A stretch of 64,000 bases of DNA from Glandiceps talaboti (taxonomy: Eukaryota; Hemichordata; Enteropneusta; Spengelidae): assembly GCF_964340395.1 (NCBI RefSeq), contig NC_135559.1, positions 8,427,259 to 8,491,258 of the forward strand, in the 5' to 3' direction. The notes below the pieces were generated by a model. That model was not told where the DNA came from. It made no database searches and was given only the letters and a program-made list of their open reading frames with translations. A program made the position numbers and the translations under genes. Every line of letters begins with the position of its first letter. Position 1 is the stretch's first letter. This document shows, in pieces, positions 11,341-22,145 of this stretch.

Positions 11341-12442
11341 TCATATATTGTATAAAGAAAACGCCAAATTTATCGCTTATAAAAATCAAGACTAAAAAGT
11401 CAAAAAATAAATTTAGCTTGAAAAAACCCAAAAAAAACTAACAGTTACTTTATATAAGGAGTGTCATGATTTGTATTGAAAGTCATGAAATTTGCCCGGG
11501 TTAATCCAAACATTGTGCTCGGGAAGGCTCAAAAGATTTTGAGATTCGACGTAAAAATTCCATCTCAGTGTGACATAGTTTCTAAAATCACAGGGAAACA
11601 GTTTGAAATATTATTATTACATTTTTGAATTTCTTATTAAAAGAATTATCAGCACCTTCTTTTTTTCACTTTGTCATATTTTGGTCACGTTATATTAACG
11701 CTCAAAAAATCTTTGCTTTCAATCAGAGATTTACATGATTTACAAAGACTTTTTTCATCAAAGTGAACCCCGACATCATCAGCCAAATTTACATAAAAGA
11801 CAAAAGGGCACATTATGAACACCCTTAAATTACAATAATATGTCCATAAAGGACCTCAGTATCAATGTGCACATGATTCACCTCAAGTTTCATCAGGTCA
11901 AGATGGGAAAAGGATAATAACCCATGTGACTGTCACATGACAGTCAGGTGACCAGCTATACCCAATTAGAGAAATATTGCTGCAAGCTGTGATATGTGTA
12001 TGAAACATGATATGTATTCCCACACAACATTAAATGCCTGCCAATTGTTGTTACACAAGTCAGACTCATTAAATTTTGATGTCATCCTGTGTTTCTTAGT
12101 CTTAAATCTTTTTTCCCCCTCAGTTATAATCAGATACAGCGCATTCATTTTTAATTTCAACTTGTAAAAAACAACAAATTTAAAGTTTTATACCGGGGAT
12201 ATCAAATTACAAGCGATCACAAAGATATCGTGGGCATGAAATGTGATGCCATCGTCTATACGTACATTGGTTTATAACACCTGACTAGTAAGGTATCTGC
12301 TTAGGAAGATGAGAAAAACGTTGCAGGACATCCTTTACTGAAACCTGAGTCAGATCTTTCCAATTCTAAGCACAATTTCAATTCTTGACCTCACTGCAAA
12401 GTTAACCTTTTCATGAAACTGAGAATGCTTATTGTGATCAGG
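11341..12442. other. Unannotated AT-rich stretch
   Basis: Only a small hairpin, GACTGTCA-CA-TGACAGTC at 11931-11948, stands out. No supported gene. Confidence 0.45.
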
Positions 12443-13300
12443 AAAGGAGAACAACAACCCCCCCCCCTCTCCCCACCACAACAAACATCACCAAATAAAC
12501 CATCTAGTAGCATTCTCACAACCACCACCATCACCATGACAACCTCACCAAGACAACCATCAAGTAGCATCCCCCACCACAACCACCATCACCACTTTCT
12601 AGTAGTCTCCCCCACTACCAACATAACCACCATGATCATCATCAAGTAGCCTCCCCTCAAACACCACCATCAAGTCTTCATGTCAGTGCAGAAAGATCGT
12701 ATCTGCTATGCAGTTGTATAGGCAGGATCGACCTTACTGTACTGACACGAGGAAGTAGCCTCCCCAACACCACCATCAAGTAGCCTCCCCACCAACACTA
12801 CCATCAAGTAGCGCCCACCATCACCACCACCATCATCAAGTAGCAACCACCAACACCACCATCAAATAGCCAGCTTCCCCACCAACACCACCATCAAGTA
12901 GCCTCTGCACAAACACCACCATCAAATAGCCTCCCCACCAACACCACCATAAATAGCCTCCCTACCAATACCACCATCAAGTAACACCCACCACCACGAC
13001 TACCATCAAGTAGCCTCCCCTCCATCACCACCATCAACTACTAGAGCCTCCCCACCAACACCACCATCAAATATAGCCTCCCTACCAACACCACCATCAA
13101 ATAGCCTCCCCACCAACACCACCATCAAATAGCCTTCCCACCAACACCACCATCAAATAGCCTCCCCACCAACACCACAATCAAGTAGCCTCCTGACCAC
13201 ATCATCCCTATTACCACCATCACAATTTAGCCTCTCCATCACCAGCAACAACAACAACACCACCATCAAGTAGTTCCCCACCACCACCACCACCACCAAA
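12443..13300. repeat. CAC/CAT-rich minisatellite, ~28-bp unit
   Basis: Repeated CCACCATCAAATAGCCTCCC and CCACCAACACCACCATCAA words, about 28 bp per unit in the best part (13020-13190). A different segment, about 12670-12757, interrupts it and can fold (see next entry). Confidence 0.9.
12679..12749. repeat. Imperfect hairpin inside the CAC/CAT minisatellite
   Basis: CATGTCAGTGCAGAAAGATCG on the left pairs with CGACCTTACTGTACTGACAC on the right with a few mismatches. The sequence differs completely from the flanking minisatellite, as expected for a small foldback insertion. Confidence 0.6.
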
Positions 13301-14316
13301 CTTAAAAACAAACAACAATGCATGCAGACTTAGCAGCTGTAACATTATTGTAGAATCATGTACACTAACTTACATCATCCTACACTTTAGTTCTTGAATC
13401 ACTAACCTCATAATTTCTTGTCTAAAGAACAAATCGAAGTCTAAAATATTGTGTATACCTTACCTCTATTTCCCATCTATTTTACAGGTCTCACCCCAAA
13501 GGATGATAAAGAGTGGTATTAAAATTACCAAAATCTACCTTCATTTCCAAATCCATCTACCTGTGTTTGTGGTACGTATGTTCAAAAATTTACCTGAGCC
13601 ATATTTTAAATACCTGCCAGATATTGTAGTATTGTATCTCCCATACAGTGATCCCAGGTTTTAGTCAGGTGACACCTCCTTCCCCTTCCTGTGAAACAAA
13701 TGATTGTATATCCCTCTATGCATACAAAATATATATATATATATATTGTTACATGAGGTGAACAGGTGCTTCACAGATAAATATCCATGAAAATCAAACT
13801 TATTTAATTCTCTCAACTTTATCGTATGAAAGCTTTGTTCCTGGTCATTTTGAAATAATTAAAGAATTTTGGGGTTCACTGTTATGTTTTCAAGGAAACT
13901 GACATTTTTTTTTAATTTTCCAAACATAGTATTTAGTGGCCATATTCAGTTGTGAAATATCTTTATTTTGATATCGTATTGATCTCTATTTCATAAGACA
14001 GTACATTGACCCCAAATTTGTTATATTTGATTTTGACTGAGAATAGTTTGGCGCGTTCTTGAACAAAGTAACGGCAAAATTTCTAAAGACTTTATTTCCG
14101 AGGAGCATTTCACGTTAATAAACCATGAGAACAATTCTTAAATTGATAAATTCAGAATATCTCATATTCCTGTCTTTTTACTTTTGTAAACTTTCATTTA
14201 GGGAATGCTTTCGGAATGAAATGATGGATTTAAGTCGATGCACTTAAATTCATAATCTGCAAACAGCCTCTAGGATTTAAACAGATTGACTATGATATTA
14301 TTGCAGTATTAAAAGG
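13301..14316. other. Mostly unannotated
   Basis: A (TA)n tract lies at 13727-13747. At 13481-13487 TTTACAG, preceded by a pyrimidine-rich run, resembles a splice acceptor, with an 11-codon frame behind it (to TAA 13520). This is too little to call an exon. Confidence 0.4.
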
Positions 14317-14326
14317 TATATAAAAG
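14317..14326 (+). promoter_or_regulatory. Possible TATA box
   Basis: TATATAAAAG matches the metazoan TATA consensus well and is preceded by GG. No open frame or exon downstream supports a transcript. AT-rich DNA yields such matches by chance. Confidence 0.15.
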
Positions 14327-14779
14327 CTATCTTACTTTGCCAATGTTAACAGGAGAGAAAAGTATCCGTTGCGTTGGTTTCGTGTTATTCTGTATCCACT
14401 CCATGTAAAAAGTTATTTTTATCAAATCTACTGAGCTGTCATGGATGTGTCAATTTTTAAAAGGAAACACTTAATATGATTCTGTATATTTTATTTATTT
14501 ATTTATTTACAATGAAAACAGGTATTATATACCAATAGACTATCATTCCACACTTGCTATGTACAACATTTTTACTAGACTGATACACAATACTTGACTT
14601 GAAAAATAGGACAGAACCCCATGGCCGATGAGTTCCAGTGTGGCGTACTCAGGTTTTTTGTACGAGCACTTACAGTGTTCTCTGCAGCCGTAATGCTGCA
14701 GAAAACGCTGCGAGGATGAAGGTTTCAGCAGTGGAATTTGTACACACAGGGTTGTGCACACTTTATTCAGAGATGCTTG
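14327..14779. other. Unannotated stretch
   Basis: (TTTA)n tract at 14492-14511. No supported gene, although overlapping 72-73 codon frames occur on both strands. Confidence 0.4.
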
Positions 14780-15565
14780 TCACCTGTCTGACTGTACCGT
14801 ACACAGGGAACCTTGCACGCCCTTGTAACATAATACCTAGGACAGGGTTGTGTACATAGGCATACCGTACCAGCTCAATGGAGCCACAGGGGGCTGTACC
14901 AGTTATGTGTACAATATCCCTGTAACAGCTCTGGCCAAGACACTAGGTGTGACATACCTAGATTTGACAGATGTGTAACTGGTTTGCAAACATCAATGTA
15001 ACATGGATGTGAAAAATAGCAATGCAGCATAGGTTTTTATGACACAAGCTTTTTCCTGCAACCCAGGTACTAGCTATGTGAGCATACAAGTTATAACAGG
15101 GGTATTTCCCATAGCCATGCACCAGCTATGTCAACATTGCTGTAACAGCGGTATTTCTCACAGCCATGTACCAGCTGTGTGAGCAATGCTAGTCGGATAT
15201 GAACAAAAGGGTTGACATAGCTGGTGCATGGCTATGGGAAATACCCCTGTTATAACCATGCTCACATTGCTGGTACCTGGCTGTGGAAAAAAGCTTGTGT
15301 ACATGGTCATGTTATAAAAACCTATGCTGCATTGCTATTTTTCACATCCATGTTACATTGATGTTGGCACACCATTTACACATCTATCAAATCTAGGTAT
15401 AGTGTGTTAGTCAGAGCTGTTACATGGATATTGTATACATAGCTGTTACAGCCCCCTGTGGTTCCACTGAGCATCGGGCTGGAACACCTATGTGCACAAC
15501 CCTGTCCTAGGTATGTGAATAGGGGTGTACAAGGTTCCCTGTATAGTGACAGGGCCCCTTAGGTC
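14780..15565. mobile_element. Large foldback element, ~350-bp arms, ~75-bp loop
   Basis: The left arm (about 14780-15135) is the inverted complement of the right arm (about 15211-15565). The inner ends pair without mismatch over 28 bp (15108-15135 with 15211-15238). Matching blocks continue outward in register: TGTGAAAAATAGCAATGCAG pairs with CTGCATTGCTATTTTTCACA, and ACAGGGAACCTTG (14803) with CAAGGTTCCCTGT (ends 15542). The coordinate sums stay almost constant, so the arms carry few net indels. The inner part also contains ~52-bp direct subrepeats (AGCTATGTGAGCAT-like, near 15072, 15124 and 15175). No transposase frame is present, so it would be non-autonomous. Confidence 0.9.
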
Positions 15566-15582
15566 ACTCGTATTTTCCTTAT
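15543..15582 (-). repeat. 40-bp block shared with the hairpin at 29871
   Basis: Contains CCCCTTAGGTCACTCGTATTTTCCTT, the near-exact reverse complement of the left arm of the 29871-29953 hairpin. It lies at the outer right edge of the large foldback. Confidence 0.85.
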
Positions 15583-15648
15583 TGAACAAAGAAGAATACA
15601 GGGGAAAATGTCAAATTATTCTATATAATCCCATGAAATCAATGTTAA

Positions 15649-15755
15649 TTTTACATCATAATGCTCCAAGTATGATGCCACAGACTGATACAATTCAAGC
15701 CGGAGGCGAGAACTTGTAGTCCATGATATCATACAAGAAGCATTACGATGTAAAA
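15649..15755. repeat. Hairpin, 28-bp arms with 4 mismatches
   Basis: Left arm 15649-15676 (TTTTACATCATAATGCT onward) pairs with 15728-15755 (ending AGCATTACGATGTAAAA). The loop is about 51 bases. This suggests a small foldback MITE. Confidence 0.8.
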
Positions 15756-17370
15756 CTAACTGTTCGATTTTGTGGGATTTTGAATCGAATTTTACGAATA
15801 CTGCAACATTTCATCATATTAAATTCTTCATCGCCTATCACAAATGACGTCTGATGGCTATGCAAATTACATAACCGTGTGACCTGTCTCGAGGTCAAGT
15901 TTACAATCTGCACATCAGATTGTGCTGTGGTTTCACAGCCAAAATTAACGGTTAGCTTGCTATGTACACATACTACTAAATTTAGGTTTTTTAAACGTAA
16001 GTAAACCTTGTCCGAATATTACATTTATTTGTTCTATCATTTCAATTACATTCTTTATATTCGTTCCGGGATTTTGTTAGTTCGGAGCCATCTGGTCTCA
16101 ATGGAAGTAAGTTTCCGGCTGCTACGCATATATACAAATCATCATCGATCATCAACATAATTTTCAGATAGAATTAAAATACAAATAAAAGTCCCTCGGC
16201 ATATCAGCCTCGTACCACCCAAGGACCTATGTAAAGTAATAATATCATGTGCATTTACCAGTTTTGAAAGTACATAATTATTACGATAAATGTGATCGTA
16301 GGGTAGAATCGCAGGAACAAGTCATTCTGAACAGTTAAGAGAAACAAAGTTCGGTAGAACAGGGGTGACGCAGGTTTTTGATCTGTCCTGTTTGATGTCA
16401 CACAGGTGAAGATTTGCATGTATTTATGTCATAATACCACATACACAAGCTAGGTTGCACATGTTCGAAATAAAAATATTGGATTTATACAATATCGTTG
16501 AAAAGAAGCCCCCAAAATACACCTTAAACGATAGCACAATAGGATGGGGTTAGGTGATTGGGAATGACATAATTAATTTATTCATTCCATTTGACTTAAA
16601 CATTGTGAGGTGGAAAAAGGAACTAAACCTAGATATTTTCACTACTAACATTTTTTTAAAAATTAGATAAATTTTTACGGCATTTCGGTCACTACTCACT
16701 TTCATGTTTTTGTTTTCCAGCGAAATAAGCAAAAATAAGACTTCTGTGGAGACTTCAATTGTTACAGTAATTTCCCTCTTCCTCAATTAAAACACATTAA
16801 TAAGACTAATTTATACAAATTACTAAGCCTGGTGCACTGTTAATGTACAAAGAGGCCAATTTTCCTTGTTTTGTTTTTCAGCAAAATAAGTCTTTTAGGA
16901 AAAATATCCAGTTTTACAGTAATTTCTTCCAGTCCATAGATCTTCACTTCCAGAGATCCAAATACCGTATCTGAAACACTGTGATCTGTCCAATTAAAGT
17001 GATAAATTGTCACAAGCCGTATGATTATTTAGTTATTTTTATAATTCTAATGAGGTATTATCTTGTCATTCATATTACATTGTTGTAAACGCTTGACTGG
17101 ACTGTTGTTGTGGTTCACAAAGCTTAATGAAAGACATAGGCGGATTAATTATCAACAAGTTGTTATCATTGTGTATGAGGACACTTCCAGTCATCTTTGA
17201 ATTAATAACATTGCAAGAGTCGTGATCAAATTCTTTTCAGAATGTCGACAGTTTTCATGCAATTAATTTTTTCCTATGGACTCGGTGTTATGATTAATAT
17301 CTTAACTAGCCTTTGTTCCATAGTGTTTGTTAACATTATTATGCGAGGATGTTGATGTAATTTATCGCTA
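15756..17370. other. Unannotated stretch with one short duplication
   Basis: A diverged duplication is visible: TTGTTTTCCAGCGAAATAAG near 16709 and TTGTTTTTCAGCAAAATAAG near 16871, each followed after some 45-50 bases by TTACAGTAATTTC. No supported gene. Confidence 0.45.
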
Positions 17371-17375
17371 TATTT

Positions 17376-18160
17376 CTCATGACACTATGTTTCATCGTTG
17401 TAACAAAAAGTTAAAAAATTGACGCCGTTTTACAGCCATATCAGAAAAAACTTACATCATCACTTACTCATGACCCTGTGTTTCATCGTTGTACCAAAAA
17501 TTAAAAAATTGACGCCATATAGCCAGATCAGAAAAACGTACATTGTCAGTTTCTTATGACCCTGTGTTTTATCGTTGTAACAAAAAGTTAAAAAATTAAT
17601 GCCGTGTATAGCCAGATCAGAAAAAACGTACATTGTCAGTTTCTCATGACCCTGTGTTTTATCATTGTAACAAAAAGTTAAAAAATTGACGCCGTGTATA
17701 GCCAGATCAGAAAAACGTACAGTCAGTTTCTTATGACCCTGTGTTTTACCGTTGTAACAAAAAGATAAAAAATTGACGCCGTTTTACAGCCATATCAGAA
17801 AAAACGTAAATCATCACTTTCTCATGACCCTACATTTCATATCGTAACAAAAAATTAAAAAATTGACGCAGTGTACAGCCAGATCAGGAAAACGTACATC
17901 ATCAGTTTCTCATGACCCTATATTTCGTATCATTGTGACAAAATGTTAACAAATTGACCCCCTCTAAAGCCAGATAAAAAAACGTACATTTTCATTTTCT
18001 CATATCGTTGTGATGAAAAGAAAAAAACGTACATCGTCACTTTCTCATGACCCTATATTTCATATCGTTGTAACGAAAAGGTAAAAAATTGACACCCTCC
18101 ACTGCCAGATAAAAAAAACGTTCATCTTTAGTTTCTCATGACCCTATATATGCAACAACA
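17376..18160. repeat. ~90-bp tandem array, about nine units
   Basis: Unit starts (CTCATGACCCT or CTTATGACCCT) lie near 17376, 17467, 17553, 17643, 17730, 17821, 17909, 17999, 18044 and 18135; one unit is half length. Each unit reads GTTTCATCGTTGTAACAAAA, AAAAAATTGACGCCG, then GCCAGATCAGAAAAACGTAC. Confidence 0.94.
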
Positions 18161-18321
18161 ACAACAAAATTTGAATGACACCTTCTACAACCACCTAAGA
18201 AAACAGTTTCGCCATAAATGATGGTGAGATGGTGACACTCTAAATATGTATGTAGGCAGAAATTAGCTGTCATTGCAATCTGATTAAAATCTGATGTGGT
18301 GAAAGCAGCTAGATGTCTTAA

Positions 18322-18698
18322 ATTTACCTCTATTTCCATCGTTTTATGTCCTTTGTTATGTTCCGGGGTGATCGCCACCGTCCCACATCTGAACCTGTGT
18401 AATAGAAAATCTCGTTTGAATCACATTCTTTTGAGTAGCCAGGATGAGCATTACATTGGCAGCTGCGCACACTGGAGAAATTGAACAAACATACACACAG
18501 ATGATTGTGTTGACGACACTGCCCATCCGTGGTGGCGCCATCTCTCCAAACGATTTTAAAAGAAGCGTGACGATTGGTTGAAAAAATCATTCAAAATCCT
18601 GGAGATTCAAATGAGATTTTCTATTACACAGGGTCAGATGTGGGATCGGAAGGCGGCGACAATATAAATGACACAAAATAATTTAAATAGAGGTAAAT
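18322..18698. mobile_element. Long-TIR MITE-like element, ~95-100 bp inverted repeats
   Basis: The left arm 18322-18422 begins ATTTACCTCTATTT and contains CCCACATCTGAACCTGTGTA and ATAGAAAATCTCGTTTGAAT. The right arm 18604-18698 is its inverted complement (GATTCAAATGAGATTTTCTA, then TACACAGGGTCAGATGTGGG, ending AAATAGAGGTAAAT). The middle is about 180 bp. No convincing target-site duplication is visible. Overlapping minus-strand frames of up to 86 codons are best explained as chance. Confidence 0.88.
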
Positions 18699-19822
18699 GA
18701 AGAAAGTTTTGTCAAATAACTATCCCACTTGAAAACTTTGTACATACTTTATTTTCTTTTCTTTTGATTGCATTCATCACCATCCGCACAGTTACCCGTA
18801 GCGGTTTTGCCATCTTCTTTCAAAGTACAATCGCGACCTGAGTTCACATTTATAGTGTTGTATCGTTTTATGTTGATATAGATGTGATATCGATGTACAT
18901 GTATCAAAATGAAAACAATCCCCTCTCAGTTCCATGGATAAAAAGCATATAATCGGACTACGCATTGTTTTCAAAAATAATTACAATCATACTGAAGATA
19001 TTTTACTACGCTATTAAACTTGCATTTTTTTATAAAGTTAAAACACCAGTTTCTAAGCATTTTATATGTTTTCGTCATTTCACTTTGATCATGGCCCCAC
19101 CCGTGAAGAACTGGTCAGGAACTGGTAGCATTTTACTGGCTTTGTACATGGAATACTTTCCCTCAGTGATAGGATGACGTGAAGTCACAATTTCTCAAAG
19201 TGAACACTAGCGGGCGCTGTATTTAAGGGCAAAATGGCGACATACATGACCTTGTTATTTCGGAAGCTAAAACCGATCTTTAAGCTATACCAAAGGTAAT
19301 TGAGTTCAAAAAATGGTATAAATCACTTGTCACATTTATTATATTGATAGAAATTGCAATGTCATTTGACTGGACCTTCCCTTTAAGTCAGGCTGATGAG
19401 ACGCTTAGAAGTAAATATATGGTCACCCTTTCAGGGACAGAGTTTGTAACCCAGGACGTGTTGTTGCTAAAGTCAGTGTACAAGGTACAAATTTCTAGTA
19501 CTTATCTTTAAAGAGGAACACCACTCCAGAAATTAAAGGCATTTTTGTAAAATTTGGGTTGTAGAGAATCATTTTATGATTTTACATCACTTACGTTACA
19601 TGCGATTGCAAAGAAATACGAGTAATAAATTATTGGCTGTCTATGTTAATGGTAGCCATTATTAGTGGTCGTACATTTCCCATGGGGCTAGCCTCATAAA
19701 TATGAATTGCTTGAGCAACCTTCATATTCAGGAGTAAAGAACATATCCAGTCATGTGTGGAAATTATATAAATGTACTTAAGGCAACATATGGCAAGGCA
19801 ACTCATGAATATTCAATGTGAA
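18699..19822. other. Unannotated stretch
   Basis: GACCTTCCCTTTAA at 19372-19385 resembles the terminus of a TTAA-type element, but no partner end was found. No supported gene. Confidence 0.4.
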
Positions 19823-20380
19823 TCAAGCCATCCATCAATCCTTCCAGCCATTCTTCCAACCAATTAACCATCCATTCCATGCATGCACGCACGCGCACGC
19901 GTGCACACACACACGCACACACACATCCATTCATCCAACCATCCATCTATCCATCCATCCATTTATCCAACCGTCATCCATTCATCCATCAATCCATTTA
20001 TCCAACCAACTGTCCATCCATTCATCCATCCATCTATCCAACCGTCCATCCATTCATCCAACCATCTATCCAACCAACCGTTCATCTATCCATCTATCCA
20101 ACCATCCATCCATCCAACCAACTGTCCATCCACCCACCCAACCATCCATCCATCCATCAATCTATCTATCCAACCATCCATCCAACCAACCAGCCATCCA
20201 TTCATCCATCCATCCATCCAACCAACCGACCAACCATCCAGTCATCCATCCATCTATCCAACCATCCATTCATCCATCCATCAATTCATCCATCCATCCA
20301 ACCAACCATCCATACATCCGTCCATCCATCCAACCATCCATACGTCTGTCCGTCCATCCGTCCGTCCGTCCATACATTTT
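19823..20380. repeat. ATCC tetranucleotide array with embedded AC tract
   Basis: Degenerate (CCAT)n with CCAA variants over about 550 bp, an (AC)-rich run near 19884-19925, and a GTCC-rich right end. It is open in several frames on both strands only because of its period. Confidence 0.97.
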
Positions 20381-20918
20381 GGACAGAGCACTAAAGAGGC
20401 CTGTGGTTCTACAATGATGACATACACACCTGACACCTCCCCCAACCCCCCCCATACCTCCCCCCACAATATACATGTAGTGTTCACACAACCTAGATTT
20501 AAAATGATACATTTATTCTTAAACTATTTTTAAGATTATTGCATTTCCCTAAAATACTAAACATACAACCCCCAACACACACACACATACACACACACAC
20601 CTGTACTCTCTGACATCTGAAACATGAACCAAAACTTTGTTTGAAAATTCCCCACAGAACATGTGTTAATAAAGAAATGTTGAGAACTCCAATCGGCACA
20701 TTCTACAGTTTACTAGGCTTTTGTTGTGTCAGTGTTACTGCAAGAGGGATTAAAGAGCTTGTCGGATTACTCTTCAACAGATTATCATGAGATATGAAAT
20801 CTTAATGACATCCATTAGCAGACAGGCTTGTCGCCCATTTTCTATTCTCCGTGTTGCGTTTATTAAAATCAGTGCCCAAAGTGTGAGGCATTTTGCTGCA
20901 GGGTAGTTGAAGTATTGT
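20381..20918. other. Unannotated stretch
   Basis: C-rich tracts near 20436-20466 and an AC tract at 20577-20601. No gene is supported. Confidence 0.4.
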
Positions 20919-21113
20919 CAGTCTGGTACCCACGTTCAATGAACAACAGCCAAATTAATGTAATGTTGATGAACAACTGCCAAATTTACATAATGTTGAT
21001 GAACAACAACCAAATTAACATAATGTTGAGCTTTAATGATCAGAGAGCAATGTAAATTTGATGTATATCAGATATGCAACCAATTTGTGATGACAAAAAA
21101 ATAGTAACCTTTC
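20919..21113. repeat. Segmental duplication, left copy
   Basis: Runs from CAGTCTGGTACCCACGTTCA through GATCAGAGAGCAA to GCAACCAATTTGTGATGACA. The same words recur in order at 21543-21661 on the far side of a MITE. This copy also holds three ~33-bp subrepeats (GAACAACNGCCAAATTNA). Confidence 0.85.
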
Positions 21114-21124
21114 TCTCTAGTATA

Positions 21125-21510
21125 GTAAGCCCTAAAAAAATATAGTTTGGTTCCGGTTACCCGACCCATTTAGCTTTTCACTGCCGACCCTAAACTTTTT
21201 TACATATCTGAGAAAAAAATAAGAAAATCGCGAAAATTTTGAAGTCTCGCAAGAAATAGTAGGTGCGGAAACTGATATCAATTTCAAAAGACAATATAAA
21301 ACTGTTCTTCCAATCTGTAATGGCTGTACATCTGATGAGAAGAAACCAATAACACAGAGACCATATGGAAAACAACGGAAAACATAACTATCTGAATTTG
21401 ATACTCACATATGAAAAAAAATTATATATAAATAAAAAATCTACCTACCCCACCTATTCTAAAATAGAGCGTAATTGGAACCACACAATTTTTTTTTTGT
21501 TAGGCCTTAC
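21125..21510 (+). mobile_element. MITE-A copy 1 (complete)
   Basis: The left end, GTAAGCCCTAAAAAAATATA, then GTTTGGTTCCGGTTAC, is the inverted complement of the right end (GTAATTGGAACCACACAATT, then TTAGGCCTTAC). The internal region includes AAGTCTCGCAAGAAATAGTA, GTAATGGCTGTACATCTGAT and ACACAGAGACCATATGGAAA, which recur in four other copies here. Length about 386 bp. No transposase frame. Flanking target duplication is unclear. Confidence 0.92.
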
Positions 21511-21542
21511 AAATGAGCTATGATAGGAACAGTGTGCATTTT

Positions 21543-21661
21543 CAGTCCTGGTTACCCACGTTCAACTACAGCCAAAATTAAAATTGTGTCGAGATTTATG
21601 ATCAGAGAGCAAATTTGATTGATATGCGACCAATTTGTATTGACAATAAATTATTACCTTC
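21543..21661. repeat. Segmental duplication, right copy
   Basis: CAGTCCTGGTTACCCACGTT, GATCAGAGAGCAAATTTGAT, then GCGACCAATTTGTATTGACA match the left copy at 20919-21113, without its triplicated subrepeat. Confidence 0.85.
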
Positions 21662-21668
21662 TGTTTAT

Positions 21669-21720
21669 TAAAGTGGTCATATGAATGAGAATCAGGTATT
21701 TATTTTGAATTTTGAATTTA
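21669..21720. repeat. Dispersed repeat end, also at 45429
   Basis: TTAAAGTGGTCATATGAATG followed by GGTATTTATTTTGAATTT. The same sequence with few changes occurs at 45429-45475. TTAAAG at the edge suggests an element terminus. Confidence 0.7.
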
Positions 21721-21848
21721 TAAAACAATTTTATCATGGCTTCCTTCTTGAAAAATCAATGTGAAGCAACATTGGCTAGGTCTGTGTTTTTGCAATTTAT
21801 TGAGTTACAAAGGAGCCTATAAATTGGACTAGCTCCCATTGGTCATCC

Positions 21849-22110
21849 GATAAATAAATAAATAAAGCCCTTTACACTTCCTCAACTCCCTGGGGAGCAT
21901 ACAATATATTTCTGCTTTTATAAACACATAGAAGCATTCACATTGCAACCTCTATCCTACCAAGTCCCCTATTATACATCTGAGTTGACCGGGGCACAAT
22001 GGTGGTTCAAATCTTGCCCAAGGACTTTAGACATTCAGAAAGAAATGGCAGTGGTGAGGCTTCAAACATACAACCTACAAATTCCAAGCTGGCTGCTCTA
22101 ACTTTCAACT
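21849..22110 (-). mobile_element. tRNA-like SINE, minus strand
   Basis: Read on the minus strand, it starts near 22110 with GTTAGAGCAGCCAGCTTGGA (A-box-like) and has ATGTTTGAAGCCTC (B-box-like) about 40 bases later. A body with GGACTTGGTAGGATAGAGG and ATTGTATGCTCCCCAGGGAG follows, and it ends in (TTTA)n at 21851-21866. This is the usual layout of a tRNA-derived SINE with a short tandem tail. A second, truncated copy lies at 34112-34245. I did not identify a target-site duplication. Confidence 0.78.
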
Positions 22111-22145
22111 GATTCAGTCTGCAAATCATGATTTACGAAGGAAGG

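Noticed and set aside
14543-14859. Overlapping 72-73 codon frames on both strands
   Set aside because: They run into the foldback arm, lack motifs and have no splice or promoter support.
20341-20380. Telomere-like or other special repeat at the end of the ATCC array
   Set aside because: It is the same tetranucleotide with C/T changes, not a telomeric motif.
19818-20533. Overlapping 171-216 codon frames, His/Pro/Ser-rich
   Set aside because: All arise from the ATCC repeat, which is open in three frames at once.
21190-21375. Conserved minus-strand frames in MITE-A copies
   Set aside because: Similarity between copies follows from common descent of the DNA; frames differ in length and are broken by stops and indels between copies.
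22010-22110. Functional tRNA gene
   Set aside because: Box-like words are present, but the cloverleaf does not close, and the sequence continues into a SINE body with a TTTA tail.
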